Shown here piece after piece: positions 52,785 to 62,511 of a stretch of 64,000 nt of DNA. The notes under the pieces were generated by a model, which saw only the letters and a program-made list of their open reading frames with translations, was not told the DNA's origin and made no database searches. The stretch's first letter is position 1. Each line of letters starts with the position of its first letter. The translations under genes and the position numbers were made by a program. This stretch comes from Pseudomonas urmiensis. Its GTDB lineage: Bacteria > Pseudomonadota > Gammaproteobacteria > Pseudomonadales > Pseudomonadaceae. Where the stretch lies: contig NZ_JABWRE020000001.1 in NCBI RefSeq assembly GCF_014268815.2, positions 315,001 to 379,000 on the forward strand, in the 5' to 3' direction.

Positions 52785-53900
52785 TTGATCGTCTTTCGTT
52801 ATCTGTCCCGCGAGGTCCTGCTGACCTTGAGCGCCGTCAGCGCTGTGCTGCTGGTGATCATCATGAGCGGGCGTTTCATCAAATACCTGGCACAGGCCGC
52901 CCAGGGCGTGCTCGACCCGAGCGTGCTGTTCCTGATCATGGGCTTCCGGCTGCCGGGTTTCTTGCAGCTGATCCTGCCGTTGGGCTTGTTCCTGGGCATT
53001 CTGCTGGCTTATGGCCGGTTGTACCTTGAGAGCGAGATGACCGTGCTCTCGGCCACCGGCATGAGCCAGCAACGCCTGCTGGCGATGACCATGGCCCCAG
53101 CGGCCCTGGTCGCCCTGCTGGTCGCTTGGCTGAGCTTGAGCCTGGCGCCACAAGGTGTGTCGCAGGTGCAGCAGATCATCAATCAGCAAGATGCCCTGAC
53201 CGAGTTCGACACCCTGGTGCCTGGGCGTTTCCAGACCCTGCGCGATGGCTCACGGGTGACCTACACCGAGCAGCTGTCCGATGACCGGGTCAATCTGGCT
53301 GGCGTGTTCATTTCCGAGAAGCGCTTTAACGCCGACAAGACCAAGGACCGCGCGCCTTCGGTACTGGTTGCCGAAAAAGGCCACCAGGAAGTGCAGGCCG
53401 ACGGCAACCGTTACCTGATCCTGGAAAACGGCTACCGCTACGACGGCAACCCTGGCCAGGCCGACTACCGGGCGATCAAGTACGACACTTACGGCGTGCT
53501 GCTGCCCAAGCCTGAAGTCAGTGAAGAAGTCACCGAGCGTGAGGCCATCCCGACGTCCGAGCTGATCGGTCATAAAGGCCTGCGTGAGCGTGCCGAGCTG
53601 CAATGGCGGCTGTCGCTGCCGCTGCTGGTGTTTGTCGTGACCTTGCTGGCAGTCCCGCTGTCGCGGGTCAATCCTCGCCAGGGCCGCTTCCTCAAGCTGC
53701 TGCCGGCGATCCTCCTCTACATGGCTTACCTGACAATGCTGATTTCCGTACGCGGCGCCCTGGAGAAGGGCAAGCTCCCGATCGCCCTGGGCATGTGGTG
53801 GGTGCACGGGCTGTTCCTGCTGATCGGCCTGGGCCTGATGTACTGGGAGCCAATGTGCCTCAAACGTGCTGCGCGGCGTGCGGGGGTGTCTCATGGTTAA
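52785..53900 (+). CDS. lptF: LPS export permease LptF
   Basis: A 371-residue inner-membrane permease of the YjgP/YjgQ family: three N-terminal and three C-terminal helices around a periplasmic jellyroll. With LptG and LptB it forms the LPS extractor. The frame is open far upstream, but the family starts at IVFRYLSREVLLTLSAVSAVLL, so I use the TTG at 52785 with GGAG 9 nt before it. It overlaps lptG by 8 bases. Confidence 0.95.
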   Translation: MIVFRYLSREVLLTLSAVSAVLLVIIMSGRFIKYLAQAAQGVLDPSVLFLIMGFRLPGFLQLILPLGLFLGILLAYGRLYLESEMTVLSATGMSQQRLLAMTMAPAALVALLVAWLSLSLAPQGVSQVQQIINQQDALTEFDTLVPGRFQTLRDGSRVTYTEQLSDDRVNLAGVFISEKRFNADKTKDRAPSVLVAEKGHQEVQADGNRYLILENGYRYDGNPGQADYRAIKYDTYGVLLPKPEVSEEVTEREAIPTSELIGHKGLRERAELQWRLSLPLLVFVVTLLAVPLSRVNPRQGRFLKLLPAILLYMAYLTMLISVRGALEKGKLPIALGMWWVHGLFLLIGLGLMYWEPMCLKRAARRAGVSHG

Positions 53901-54954
53901 GCTGGATCGCTATATCGGCATGAGCGTGCTGCTGGCCATCCTGGCTGTGCTCGGCATCATTCTTGGCCTGGCCTCGCTGTTCGCCTTCATCGATGAGATG
54001 GGCGACCTGAGCGATACCTACACCGTGCTCGACGCCGGTTACTTCGTCTTGATGACCGCGCCTCGCCGGCTCTACGAGATGCTGCCGATGGCGGCCTTGA
54101 TCGGCTGCCTGATCGGCCTGGGTAGCCTGGCCAGCAGCAGCGAACTGACCATCATGCGGGCTGCCGGCGTATCGATCGGGCGGATCGTCTGGGCGGTCAT
54201 GAAACCGATGCTGGTGCTGATGCTGGTCGGTCTGCTGATCGGCGAGTACGTCGCCCCGGTTACCGAAAACAAAGGCCAGGCCGAGCGCTCGCTGGCACAG
54301 GGCGGTGGCGAGGCGCAGAGCTCCAAGCGCGGCATGTGGCACCGCCAGGGCGAAGAGTTCGTGCACATCAACTCGGTGCAGCCTAACGGCCTGCTGCTGG
54401 GTGTGACCCGCTATCGCTTCGACGATGAGCGCAAGATCGTCACCTCCAGCTTTGCCCGTCGGGCCAAGTACAACGAAGACCACTGGGTGCTCAACGATGT
54501 CACCACCACTCACTTCCGTGGCGACCACACCGAAGTGGTCAAGGCCCCGGAAGAGCGCTGGGATGTGTCGGTAACCCCGCAGTTGCTCAATACCGTAGTG
54601 CTGGCGCCCGAGTCGCTGTCGATTACCGGGCTGTGGGACTACATCCATTACCTGTCTGACCAAGGCCTGAACAATGCTCGCTACTGGCTGGCGTTCTGGA
54701 CCAAGGTGCTGCAGCCGGCGGTGACCGCAGCGCTGGTGCTGATGGCGATTTCGTTCATCTTCGGCCCACTGCGTTCGGTGACCCTGGGGCAACGTGTGTT
54801 CACCGGTGTATTGGTGGGCTTTGTGTTCCGGATTGCCCAAGACCTGCTTGGCCCATCCAGCCAGGTGTTTGGCTTCCCGCCGCTGTTGGCGGTGGTGATA
54901 CCGGCAGGCGTTTGTGCGCTGGCCGGGCTGTGGTTGCTGCGTCGAGCGGGCTGA
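53893..54954 (+). CDS. lptG: LPS export permease LptG
   Basis: A 353-residue partner of LptF with the same helix-jellyroll-helix design. MVKLDRYIGMSVLLAILAVLGIILGLASLFAFIDEMGDLSDTYT and PMAALIGCLIGLGSLASSSELTIMRAAGVS are typical; the last contains the coupling helix that contacts LptB. It starts inside the end of lptF. A strong terminator follows. Confidence 0.95.
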   Translation: MVKLDRYIGMSVLLAILAVLGIILGLASLFAFIDEMGDLSDTYTVLDAGYFVLMTAPRRLYEMLPMAALIGCLIGLGSLASSSELTIMRAAGVSIGRIVWAVMKPMLVLMLVGLLIGEYVAPVTENKGQAERSLAQGGGEAQSSKRGMWHRQGEEFVHINSVQPNGLLLGVTRYRFDDERKIVTSSFARRAKYNEDHWVLNDVTTTHFRGDHTEVVKAPEERWDVSVTPQLLNTVVLAPESLSITGLWDYIHYLSDQGLNNARYWLAFWTKVLQPAVTAALVLMAISFIFGPLRSVTLGQRVFTGVLVGFVFRIAQDLLGPSSQVFGFPPLLAVVIPAGVCALAGLWLLRRAG

Positions 54955-54970
54955 TGGCCTGGGCGATGTG

Positions 54971-54999
54971 AAAAAGCCGACCTTAGGGTCGGCTTTTTC
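54971..54999. terminator. Bidirectional terminator, lptG / RDD gene
   Basis: AAAAAGCCGACC and GGTCGGCTTTTT form a 12-bp stem with a TTAG loop, giving T-runs on both strands between convergent genes. Confidence 0.93.
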
Positions 55000-55037
55000 A
55001 TGGCCAATTTTCTGTAGGAGCTGATCCACTGGGCAGG

Positions 55038-55526
55038 TTATTTCTTCTGTTTCGGAACCCGCACCAGTTGAGTCTCGGAGTAGATGTCATGCCAGCTGCG
55101 CTTGCGCTTGTCGATCAACGACCAGACAAACCCCATCCCCAAGCACAGCCAGGACGCGATCGACACGACAAACCGCAGCAGCGCCTGCCACAGGCTGATC
55201 GCGCTGCCATCGGCGTTCTGCACGCGCACGCCCCACACCTGCATGCCCAGGGTCTGGCCGCCATGGGTCCAGAACTTGGCAAAAAAGCCAAACAGCGCAA
55301 ACACCAGGATCGTCGACAGCAGCGGATCACCATCCAACGCACCGGCATCGGTCAGCTCGCGCATGCGCGCCTCGCCGATGATCGCCATCTGGATCATCTT
55401 GTAGACCCCGGCAGTGACGATCAGCAGGGCGGTGCACAGCAGGAAGTCATAGAACATCGCCGCCAGGCGACGGCCCAGGCCAACAGGCGGGAAATCACCC
55501 TGGGGAGAAAGGGAATGCTTGGGCAT
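55038..55526 (-). CDS. RDD family membrane protein
   Basis: A 162-residue protein with three to four helices and the RDD-family pattern: GLGRRLAAMFYDFLLCTALLIVTAGVY (Arg and Asp of the first helix) and the GGQTLGMQVWGVRVQNADG and SIASWLCLGMGFVWSLIDKRKRSWHD segments. The role of most RDD proteins is unknown; some affect sodium/osmotic tolerance. ATG 55526 (MPKHS) is preferred over one ten codons earlier. Confidence 0.88.
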   Translation of the reverse strand: MPKHSLSPQGDFPPVGLGRRLAAMFYDFLLCTALLIVTAGVYKMIQMAIIGEARMRELTDAGALDGDPLLSTILVFALFGFFAKFWTHGGQTLGMQVWGVRVQNADGSAISLWQALLRFVVSIASWLCLGMGFVWSLIDKRKRSWHDIYSETQLVRVPKQKK

Positions 55527-55575
55527 GCAGGGCAACTCCAGATGGCAAAGGCCCATTCTATGGAATTGCAGGCAT

Positions 55576-55611
55576 AAAAAAGCCCCTGCGGATCAATGCA
55601 GGGGCTTTTTT
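55576..55611. terminator. Strong terminator after csp
   Basis: AAAAAAGCCCCTGC (55576-55589) pairs perfectly with GCAGGGGCTTTTTT (55598-55611), loop 8 nt. On the minus strand it ends the cold-shock gene and separates it from the RDD gene. Confidence 0.93.
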
Positions 55612-55619
55612 AACGCAGA

Positions 55620-55832
55620 TCAGCCTTCGGCTTGAACTTCGTCAGCCTGCATGCCTTTCTGGCCCTGGACGGCAACGAAAGTCACCTTCTGGCCTTCTTT
55701 CAGGCTCTTGAAACCGTTGCCTTGAATGGCACGGAAGTGAACGAACAGGTCAGCACCGCTCTCTGGGGTGATGAAACCGTAACCTTTTTCGTCATTGAAC
55801 CACTTGACGGTACCGTTCTGACGCTCAGCCAT
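55620..55832 (-). CDS. CspA-family cold-shock protein
   Basis: A 70-residue single-stranded nucleic-acid-binding protein with RNP1 (KGYGFI) and RNP2 (LFVHFRAI). [30 protein letters not shown] is the standard start. These proteins act as RNA chaperones. AGGAAA precedes the ATG. The leader is AT-rich and contains a 7-bp hairpin (55874-55896). Confidence 0.95.
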   Translation of the reverse strand: MAERQNGTVKWFNDEKGYGFITPESGADLFVHFRAIQGNGFKSLKEGQKVTFVAVQGQKGMQADEVQAEG

Positions 55833-56179
55833 TGTCTTATTTCCTATGAATCTTTAGAGAGTAATAACAGTTTCTTTCGTATCGAATAGACGAAAGCGTA
55901 CTGGGCTGGGTTGCAGGAAAGTAAGAGACGTCGAACGGGTTGTAGCAGATTGCAGCTACTGGCCCAGGTCACGAACTGTTGCGACCCATGCAAACACAGT
56001 GAGCTGAATGTACGCCAACTCCCAAGACAAAAACAAGCCCTGCCGATTCGCCGATTTCGGCCTTTTTCCGATAACCGCCCCGTTTGTCTGCAGGCGGCAT
56101 GGCGCCTGGGCTGGCGCCATGTTCAAAAGTTATGGAGCAGGTTCGAAAACGAATATTGCCCGCCTGCTCGAAACGGCTT
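55833..56179 (-). other. 347-bp region between gcvT and csp
   Basis: Both neighbours are on the minus strand. The half near csp is AT-rich with a hairpin at 55874-55896 (CTTTCGT/ACGAAAG) and probably forms the csp leader. A perfect 9-bp inverted repeat, CATGGCGCC / GGCGCCATG, lies at 56098-56121, 60 bp after gcvT. No convincing gene is seen. Confidence 0.6.
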
Positions 56180-57301
56180 TCAACCGCGATAGTAACGTTG
56201 CGCGACAAAAGGCATTTTGCTGACTTTCAAGGCAACTCGTTTGCCCCTGACCAGCGCATACAGCGAGGTATCGAGTGCGGCATGTTCGCTATCGACATAA
56301 CCCATTGCCAGCGGTGCACCGAGTGTCGGGCCGAAGCCGCCGCTGCACACTGCGCCAACAATGTTGCCGGCCTCGTCGACAATCTCGGCGCCCTCACGCA
56401 CCGGAGTACGTTCTTGCGGCAACAGGCCGACTCGCTTGCGTGCCACGCCTTGCTGCTGCTGGGCGAAGATCGCAGCGGCGCCGGGGAAGCCACCTGCGCG
56501 CGCACCATCGGCCCGACGCACTTTGGAAATGGCCCAGAGCAAGCTGGCCTCGATCGGTGTGGTGGCGCTGTTCATATCGTGGCCATACAAGCACAGGCCT
56601 GCCTCAAGGCGCAGCGAGTCGCGCGCGCCCAGGCCGATGGCCTGGACTTCAGGCTCAGCCAGCAGGCGACGGGCCAGGGCCTCGGCAGCGGCTGCAGGCA
56701 CGGAAATCTCGTAGCCGTCTTCGCCGGTGTAGCCCGAGCGGCTGACGTAGCAGTCCTGGCCGAGCAATGTGATGGGACGGAACTGCATGAAGGTCATGCC
56801 AGCCACTTCGGGTGCCAGGCGCGCAAGCACCGTGACCGCCGCTGGGCCTTGCAGGGCGAGCAGGGCGCGCTCTTCGAACAGCGGCTGGACGTCGCAGCGG
56901 TTGCCGATGTGCTGTTGCAGGTGGGCCAGGTCCTGCTCTTTGCAGGCAGCGTTGACCACCAGGAACAACTCATCGTTACCCAGGTTGGCGACCATCAGGT
57001 CATCGAGGATGCCACCGCTTTCATTGGTGAACATGGCGTAGCGCTGCATTCCCACCGGCAGGTCGACGATATCCACTGGCACCAGGGTTTCCAGGGCACG
57101 GGCGGCGTCGGCCCCGAGCAGGCGGATCTGACCCATGTGCGAAACATCGAACAGGCCGGCCTGTTCGCGGGTGTGCAGGTGTTCCTTCATCACCCCCAGC
57201 GGGTACTGCACGGGCATGTCAAAGCCGGCGAACGGCACCATGCGTGCGCCCAGTTCCAGGTGCAGGGCGTGCAGTGGGGTCTTGTGCAGTGTTTCGGACA
57301 T
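56180..57301 (-). CDS. gcvT: Glycine cleavage system T protein (aminomethyltransferase)
   Basis: A 373-residue GcvT, which transfers the methylene group from lipoyl-bound aminomethyl to tetrahydrofolate and releases ammonia. LYALHLELGARMVPFAGFDMPVQYPLGV-type start (here LHALHLELGARMVPFAGFDMPVQY), DVSHMGQIRLLG and RSGYTGEDGYEI are characteristic. ATG 57301 has AAGGAG upstream; a longer in-frame start overlaps sdaA. Last gene of gcvH-gcvP-sdaA-gcvT. Confidence 0.96.
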   Translation of the reverse strand: MSETLHKTPLHALHLELGARMVPFAGFDMPVQYPLGVMKEHLHTREQAGLFDVSHMGQIRLLGADAARALETLVPVDIVDLPVGMQRYAMFTNESGGILDDLMVANLGNDELFLVVNAACKEQDLAHLQQHIGNRCDVQPLFEERALLALQGPAAVTVLARLAPEVAGMTFMQFRPITLLGQDCYVSRSGYTGEDGYEISVPAAAAEALARRLLAEPEVQAIGLGARDSLRLEAGLCLYGHDMNSATTPIEASLLWAISKVRRADGARAGGFPGAAAIFAQQQQGVARKRVGLLPQERTPVREGAEIVDEAGNIVGAVCSGGFGPTLGAPLAMGYVDSEHAALDTSLYALVRGKRVALKVSKMPFVAQRYYRG

Positions 57302-57327
57302 CAGCAACTCCTTGATTTGTTGTTGGC

Positions 57328-58704
<1,377 letters not shown>

Positions 58705-58862
58705 TAGCTTGCTCCTCGTTGCGGTGGGCTTGGCGCAGCAGCAGGACCGCTTTGCGGCCCCTCGCAGGCAACGCCCGCTCCTACAGGGCTATGAGTGTTG
58801 CTGGTGCAGGAGCTGGCGGAGCCTGCGATGGGCTGCAGCGCAGCCCCCGCATGTGGCTGGGC
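58705..58862 (-). other. 158-bp gap between gcvP and sdaA
   Basis: No gene. It holds two degenerate inverted repeat copies (CGCCCGCTCCTAC and GCAGGAGCTGGCGGAGCC type) and a GGGCTGC/GCAGCCC stem-loop near 58828-58846. Both look like REP-related remnants. Confidence 0.6.
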
Positions 58863-61718
58863 TCAGACGTCCTGATAGCTCTCGATCGACGGGCAAGCGC
58901 ACACCAGGTTGCGATCACCAAATACGTTGTCGACGCGGCCCACCGGTGGCCAGTACTTGGCTTCGATCAGGCTCGCCAGCGGGTACACCGCCTGCTCACG
59001 GCTATAGCCATGGCTCCACTCGCCGACCAGCTCTGCGGCGGTGTGCGGCGCGTTCTTCAGCGGGTTGTCGTCCTTGTCCAGGCTGCCGCTCTCGACGGCG
59101 CGAATTTCCTCACGAATCTTGATCATCGCCTCGCAGAAACGGTCCAGTTCTTCCTTGGACTCACTTTCGGTCGGTTCGATCATCAGCGTGCCGGCGACCG
59201 GGAAGGACATGGTCGGGGCGTGGAAACCGAAGTCGATCAGGCGCTTGGCCACGTCATCGACGCTGATGCCGCTGGTGTCCTTGAGCGGGCGCAGGTCGAG
59301 GATGCATTCGTGCGCTACCAGGCCATTGCCGCCGGTGTACAACACAGGATAGTGCTCTTCCAGTCGACGGGCGATGTAGTTGGCGTTGAGGATGGCCATC
59401 TGCGAAGCCCGGGTAAGACCCGCACCACCCATCATTCGAATGTACATCCAGGTGATCGGCAGAATGCTGGCGCTGCCGAACGGTGCCGCGCAAACGGCGC
59501 CGCTAGTGTTTTCCAGCGCGGCGTGGCCTGGCAGGAACGGCGCCAGGTGCGACTTGACGCCGATCGGGCCGACGCCCGGGCCGCCACCACCGTGGGGGAT
59601 GCAGAAGGTTTTGTGCAGGTTCAGGTGCGACACGTCGCCACCGAACTTGCCGGGGGCACACAGGCCGACCATGGCGTTCATGTTGGCGCCATCGATGTAC
59701 ACCTGGCCGCCGTTGTCGTGGATGATCGCGCAGATCTCGCCGATCGCTTCTTCGAACACGCCGTGGGTCGATGGGTAGGTGATCATGATCGCCGCGAGCT
59801 GCTCGCGGTGCTCGAGGGCCTTGGCGCGCAGATCGTCGATGTCGACGTTGCCACGTGCGTCACACGCGGTGACCACCACGCGCATACCGGCCATGTGCGC
59901 GGTAGCGGGGTTGGTGCCGTGGGCCGAGGAGGGGATCAGGCAGATATTGCGATGCGCCTCGCCGCGGCTGCGGTGGTAGGCACGGATCGCCAACAGGCCT
60001 GCGTATTCGCCCTGGGAGCCAGCGTTGGGTTGCAGCGACACGGCGTCATAGCCGGTGGCGGCGCAGAGCATGGCTTCCAGCTCAGTGGTCATCTGCAGGT
60101 AGCCCTGGCTCTGCGCGGCAGGCGCAAACGGGTGCAGATTGCCGAACTCGGCCCAGGTCACTGGGATCATTTCGCTGGCGGCGTTGAGCTTCATGGTGCA
60201 CGAGCCCAGCGGGATCATGCTGCGGTCCAGCGCCAGGTCCTTGTCGGCCAGGCGGCGCAGGTAGCGCATCAGCTCGGTTTCGCTGTGATAGCGGTTGAAT
60301 ACCGGGTGTTCGAGAATTGCCGATTGGCGCAGCAGCGCGGCCGGCAGGCGCGAGGCGCTGGCGGCGGCAAGGGCGGCGAACTCAGGCACAGGCTGGTCGC
60401 CTGCGAACAACTGCCAGAGGGTTTCGACATCGGCCTGGGTGCTGGTTTCGTCGAGCGACAGGCCCAGATGATCGGCGTCGATCTGGCGCAGGTTGATGCG
60501 CTGGGCGCGCGCCTTGTCGTGCAGGGCGGCGGTCGCTTGGCCGGTGGCCAGGGTCAGGGTATCGAAATAGGCTTGGGTGACGACCTTGGCGCCCAGTTGC
60601 TCAAGACCTGCGGCCAGGATCGCGGTCAGTGCATGGGTGCGCTCGGCGATGCGCTTGAGGCCGGCCGGGCCGTGGTACACAGCGAACATGCTGGCGATGT
60701 TGGCCAGCAGGACCTGCGCGGTGCAGATGTTGCTGGTGGCCTTCTCGCGGCGGATATGTTGCTCGCGGGTCTGCATGGCCAGGCGCAGGGCGGTCTTGCC
60801 GAAGCGGTCGATCGACACGCCGACCAGACGCCCCGGCATGTCGCGCTTGAACGCGTCGCGGGTGGCGAAGTAAGCCGCGTGCGGGCCACCGAAGCCTAGC
60901 GGCACGCCGAAACGCTGGGCGCTGCCGATGGCCACGTCGGCTTCGAACTCACCCGGCGGGGTCAACAGGGTCAGGGCCAGCAGGTCGGCAGCGACTGCGA
61001 CCAGGGCGTTGGCAGCATGGAAACGCTGCACCAGTTCGCGGTAATCGAACACGTCGCCATTGCTCGCCGGGTATTGCAGCAGCGCGCCGAAGAAGGCACT
61101 GACGTCGGTCAGTTCACGCTCATCGCCAACCACCACGTCGATGCCCAGCGGTTCGGCGCGGGTGCGCAGTACGTCGAGGGTTTGCGGGTGGCAATGGGCC
61201 GAGGCGAAGAAGGCATGGCTGCCCTTGTTCTTCGACAGGCGTTTGCAGAAGGTCATGGCCTCGGCGGCCGCGGTGGCTTCGTCGAGCAGGGAGGCGTTGG
61301 CGATCGGCAGGCCGGTCAGGTCGCTGATCAGGGTCTGGAAGTTGAGCAGCGCTTCCAGGCGACCTTGAGAGATTTCTGGCTGGTACGGGGTGTAGGCGGT
61401 GTACCAGGCCGGGTTTTCCAGCAGGTTGCGCAGGATCGGCGCCGGGGTGTGGGTGTTGTAGTAACCCTGGCCGATCAGGCTCTTGAACAGTTGGTTCTTG
61501 CCGGCGATGGCTTTAAGCGCGGCGAGCGCATCAGCTTCGCTCTGGCCGTCGCTGCTGCCCAGGACGCTGGTGCCCTTGATGCTGTCGGGGATGACGGCGG
61601 CGCTCATCGCCTCGAGCGAGTCGAAGCCCAGGGTGGCGAGCATGGCGTGCTCGTCAGCGCTGCGTGGGCCGATATGGCGGGCGATGAATTCGTTGGCGGT
61701 GCCGAGGTTGATGGTCAT
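58863..61718 (-). CDS. gcvP: Glycine dehydrogenase (decarboxylating), P protein
   Basis: A 951-residue PLP enzyme that decarboxylates glycine and loads aminomethyl onto GcvH. The PLP lysine is in [23 protein letters not shown] (about residue 703). It is the full-length fused form (P1 plus P2). It starts 9 bp after gcvH and is followed by sdaA and gcvT. Confidence 0.97.
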   Translation of the reverse strand: MTINLGTANEFIARHIGPRSADEHAMLATLGFDSLEAMSAAVIPDSIKGTSVLGSSDGQSEADALAALKAIAGKNQLFKSLIGQGYYNTHTPAPILRNLLENPAWYTAYTPYQPEISQGRLEALLNFQTLISDLTGLPIANASLLDEATAAAEAMTFCKRLSKNKGSHAFFASAHCHPQTLDVLRTRAEPLGIDVVVGDERELTDVSAFFGALLQYPASNGDVFDYRELVQRFHAANALVAVAADLLALTLLTPPGEFEADVAIGSAQRFGVPLGFGGPHAAYFATRDAFKRDMPGRLVGVSIDRFGKTALRLAMQTREQHIRREKATSNICTAQVLLANIASMFAVYHGPAGLKRIAERTHALTAILAAGLEQLGAKVVTQAYFDTLTLATGQATAALHDKARAQRINLRQIDADHLGLSLDETSTQADVETLWQLFAGDQPVPEFAALAAASASRLPAALLRQSAILEHPVFNRYHSETELMRYLRRLADKDLALDRSMIPLGSCTMKLNAASEMIPVTWAEFGNLHPFAPAAQSQGYLQMTTELEAMLCAATGYDAVSLQPNAGSQGEYAGLLAIRAYHRSRGEAHRNICLIPSSAHGTNPATAHMAGMRVVVTACDARGNVDIDDLRAKALEHREQLAAIMITYPSTHGVFEEAIGEICAIIHDNGGQVYIDGANMNAMVGLCAPGKFGGDVSHLNLHKTFCIPHGGGGPGVGPIGVKSHLAPFLPGHAALENTSGAVCAAPFGSASILPITWMYIRMMGGAGLTRASQMAILNANYIARRLEEHYPVLYTGGNGLVAHECILDLRPLKDTSGISVDDVAKRLIDFGFHAPTMSFPVAGTLMIEPTESESKEELDRFCEAMIKIREEIRAVESGSLDKDDNPLKNAPHTAAELVGEWSHGYSREQAVYPLASLIEAKYWPPVGRVDNVFGDRNLVCACPSIESYQDV

Positions 61719-61727
61719 GGCAGTTCC

Positions 61728-62111
61728 TCAGGCGTCGGCGTTGGCTTTGATCAGGCGGTCGTAGGCGTCCTGGTCGAGCAGGGCAGCCAGGGCGTTGGCA
61801 TCGGCGGGGATGAAGCGGAAGAACCAGCCTTCGCCCAGCGGATCTTCGTTGACCAGTTCGGGATTATCGGCAAGCTGCTGGTTGACCGCGACTACTTCAC
61901 CGGTCAGTGGCATGTACACGCCGCTGGCGGCTTTGACCGATTCGACGGTAGAGGCTTCTGCACCTTGCTCGTAGCGTTGCAGCTCCGGCAGTTGCACATA
62001 GACCACGTCACCCAGGGCGTTCTGGGCGAAGGCGGTGATGCCTACGGTGACGCTGCCATCGGCTTCAGTACGCAGCCATTCGTGATCTTCGGTGAAACGC
62101 AACTCGCTCAT
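61728..62111 (-). CDS. gcvH: Glycine cleavage system H protein
   Basis: A 127-residue lipoyl carrier. The lipoylated lysine is Lys60 in TVESVKAASGVYMPLTGEVV. It carries the aminomethyl group from GcvP to GcvT. First gene of the operon; a sigma-54 promoter, IHF site and TyrR-like boxes lie upstream. Confidence 0.96.
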   Translation of the reverse strand: MSELRFTEDHEWLRTEADGSVTVGITAFAQNALGDVVYVQLPELQRYEQGAEASTVESVKAASGVYMPLTGEVVAVNQQLADNPELVNEDPLGEGWFFRFIPADANALAALLDQDAYDRLIKANADA

Positions 62112-62175
62112 GGGAATTCCTCAGGGAAGCTGGGGCGTGGGCGCGGTGGGCCGCGCTCTTGGGTGGGACTTCCCT

Positions 62176-62192
62176 AAGCAATATTGTGGCCA
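62176..62192 (-). promoter_or_regulatory. Sigma-54 promoter of gcvH
   Basis: On the minus strand TGGCCACAATATTGCTT: GG at 62191-62190 and GC at 62179-62178, spaced 10 nt, matching the -24/-12 rule. Predicted start near 62166, about 55 nt before gcvH. Confidence 0.75.
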
Positions 62193-62211
62193 GTTAAATA
62201 AATCACTTATA

Positions 62212-62224
62212 AATCAATGACTTG
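62212..62224. promoter_or_regulatory. Integration host factor site before gcvH
   Basis: AATCAATGACTTG fits the IHF consensus WATCAA-N4-TTR exactly. It is centred near -52, between the sigma-54 promoter and the activator boxes, where IHF would bend the DNA. Confidence 0.6.
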
Positions 62225-62335
62225 ATAAAGAGCGTAAATATTCGGCTGTGAAGAATGGAATGAAATCGCTACAGAGATGGAGGCCTCAAAAGGTTCGAAG
62301 GATCAAACCCTTGGCCGTTATGGGTGAATTCGCCA

Positions 62336-62372
62336 TGTATTGAATTCGATACGATGTATTTAAATCGATACA
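62336..62372. promoter_or_regulatory. Two tandem TyrR-type activator boxes
   Basis: Two 18-bp copies, TGTATTGAATTCGATACG (62336-62353) and TGTATTTAAATCGATACA (62355-62372), 19 bp apart. Both fit TGTA-N10-TACA, the second exactly, as bound by TyrR-family proteins. They lie near -178 and -197 from the predicted start, a normal enhancer distance. Confidence 0.65.
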
Positions 62373-62395
62373 GAAAGCTTTTCAGGGCCTCATCA

Positions 62396-62482
62396 CGGGG
62401 CAAGCCCGCTCCCACGCAGCCTTTCCCACGCAGTCTCTCCCGTCGCACGTGGGAAAGGCTGCGTGGGAGCGGGCTTGCCCCG
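62396..62482. repeat. REP inverted pair with 35-bp perfect arms
   Basis: Arms 62396-62430 and 62448-62482 are perfect inverted copies of 35 bp with a 17-nt loop. It lies between the regulator stop and the gcvH enhancer and may end the regulator transcript. Confidence 0.9.
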
Positions 62483-62511
62483 CGATAGCGTCAGTAGTGA
62501 CACGGCCTTTA

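Noticed and set aside
62213..62226. Anr/Fnr box before gcvH
   Set aside because: The half-sites are in the order ATCAA-N4-TTGAT, the reverse of the Anr consensus TTGAT-N4-ATCAA; the IHF reading fits better.
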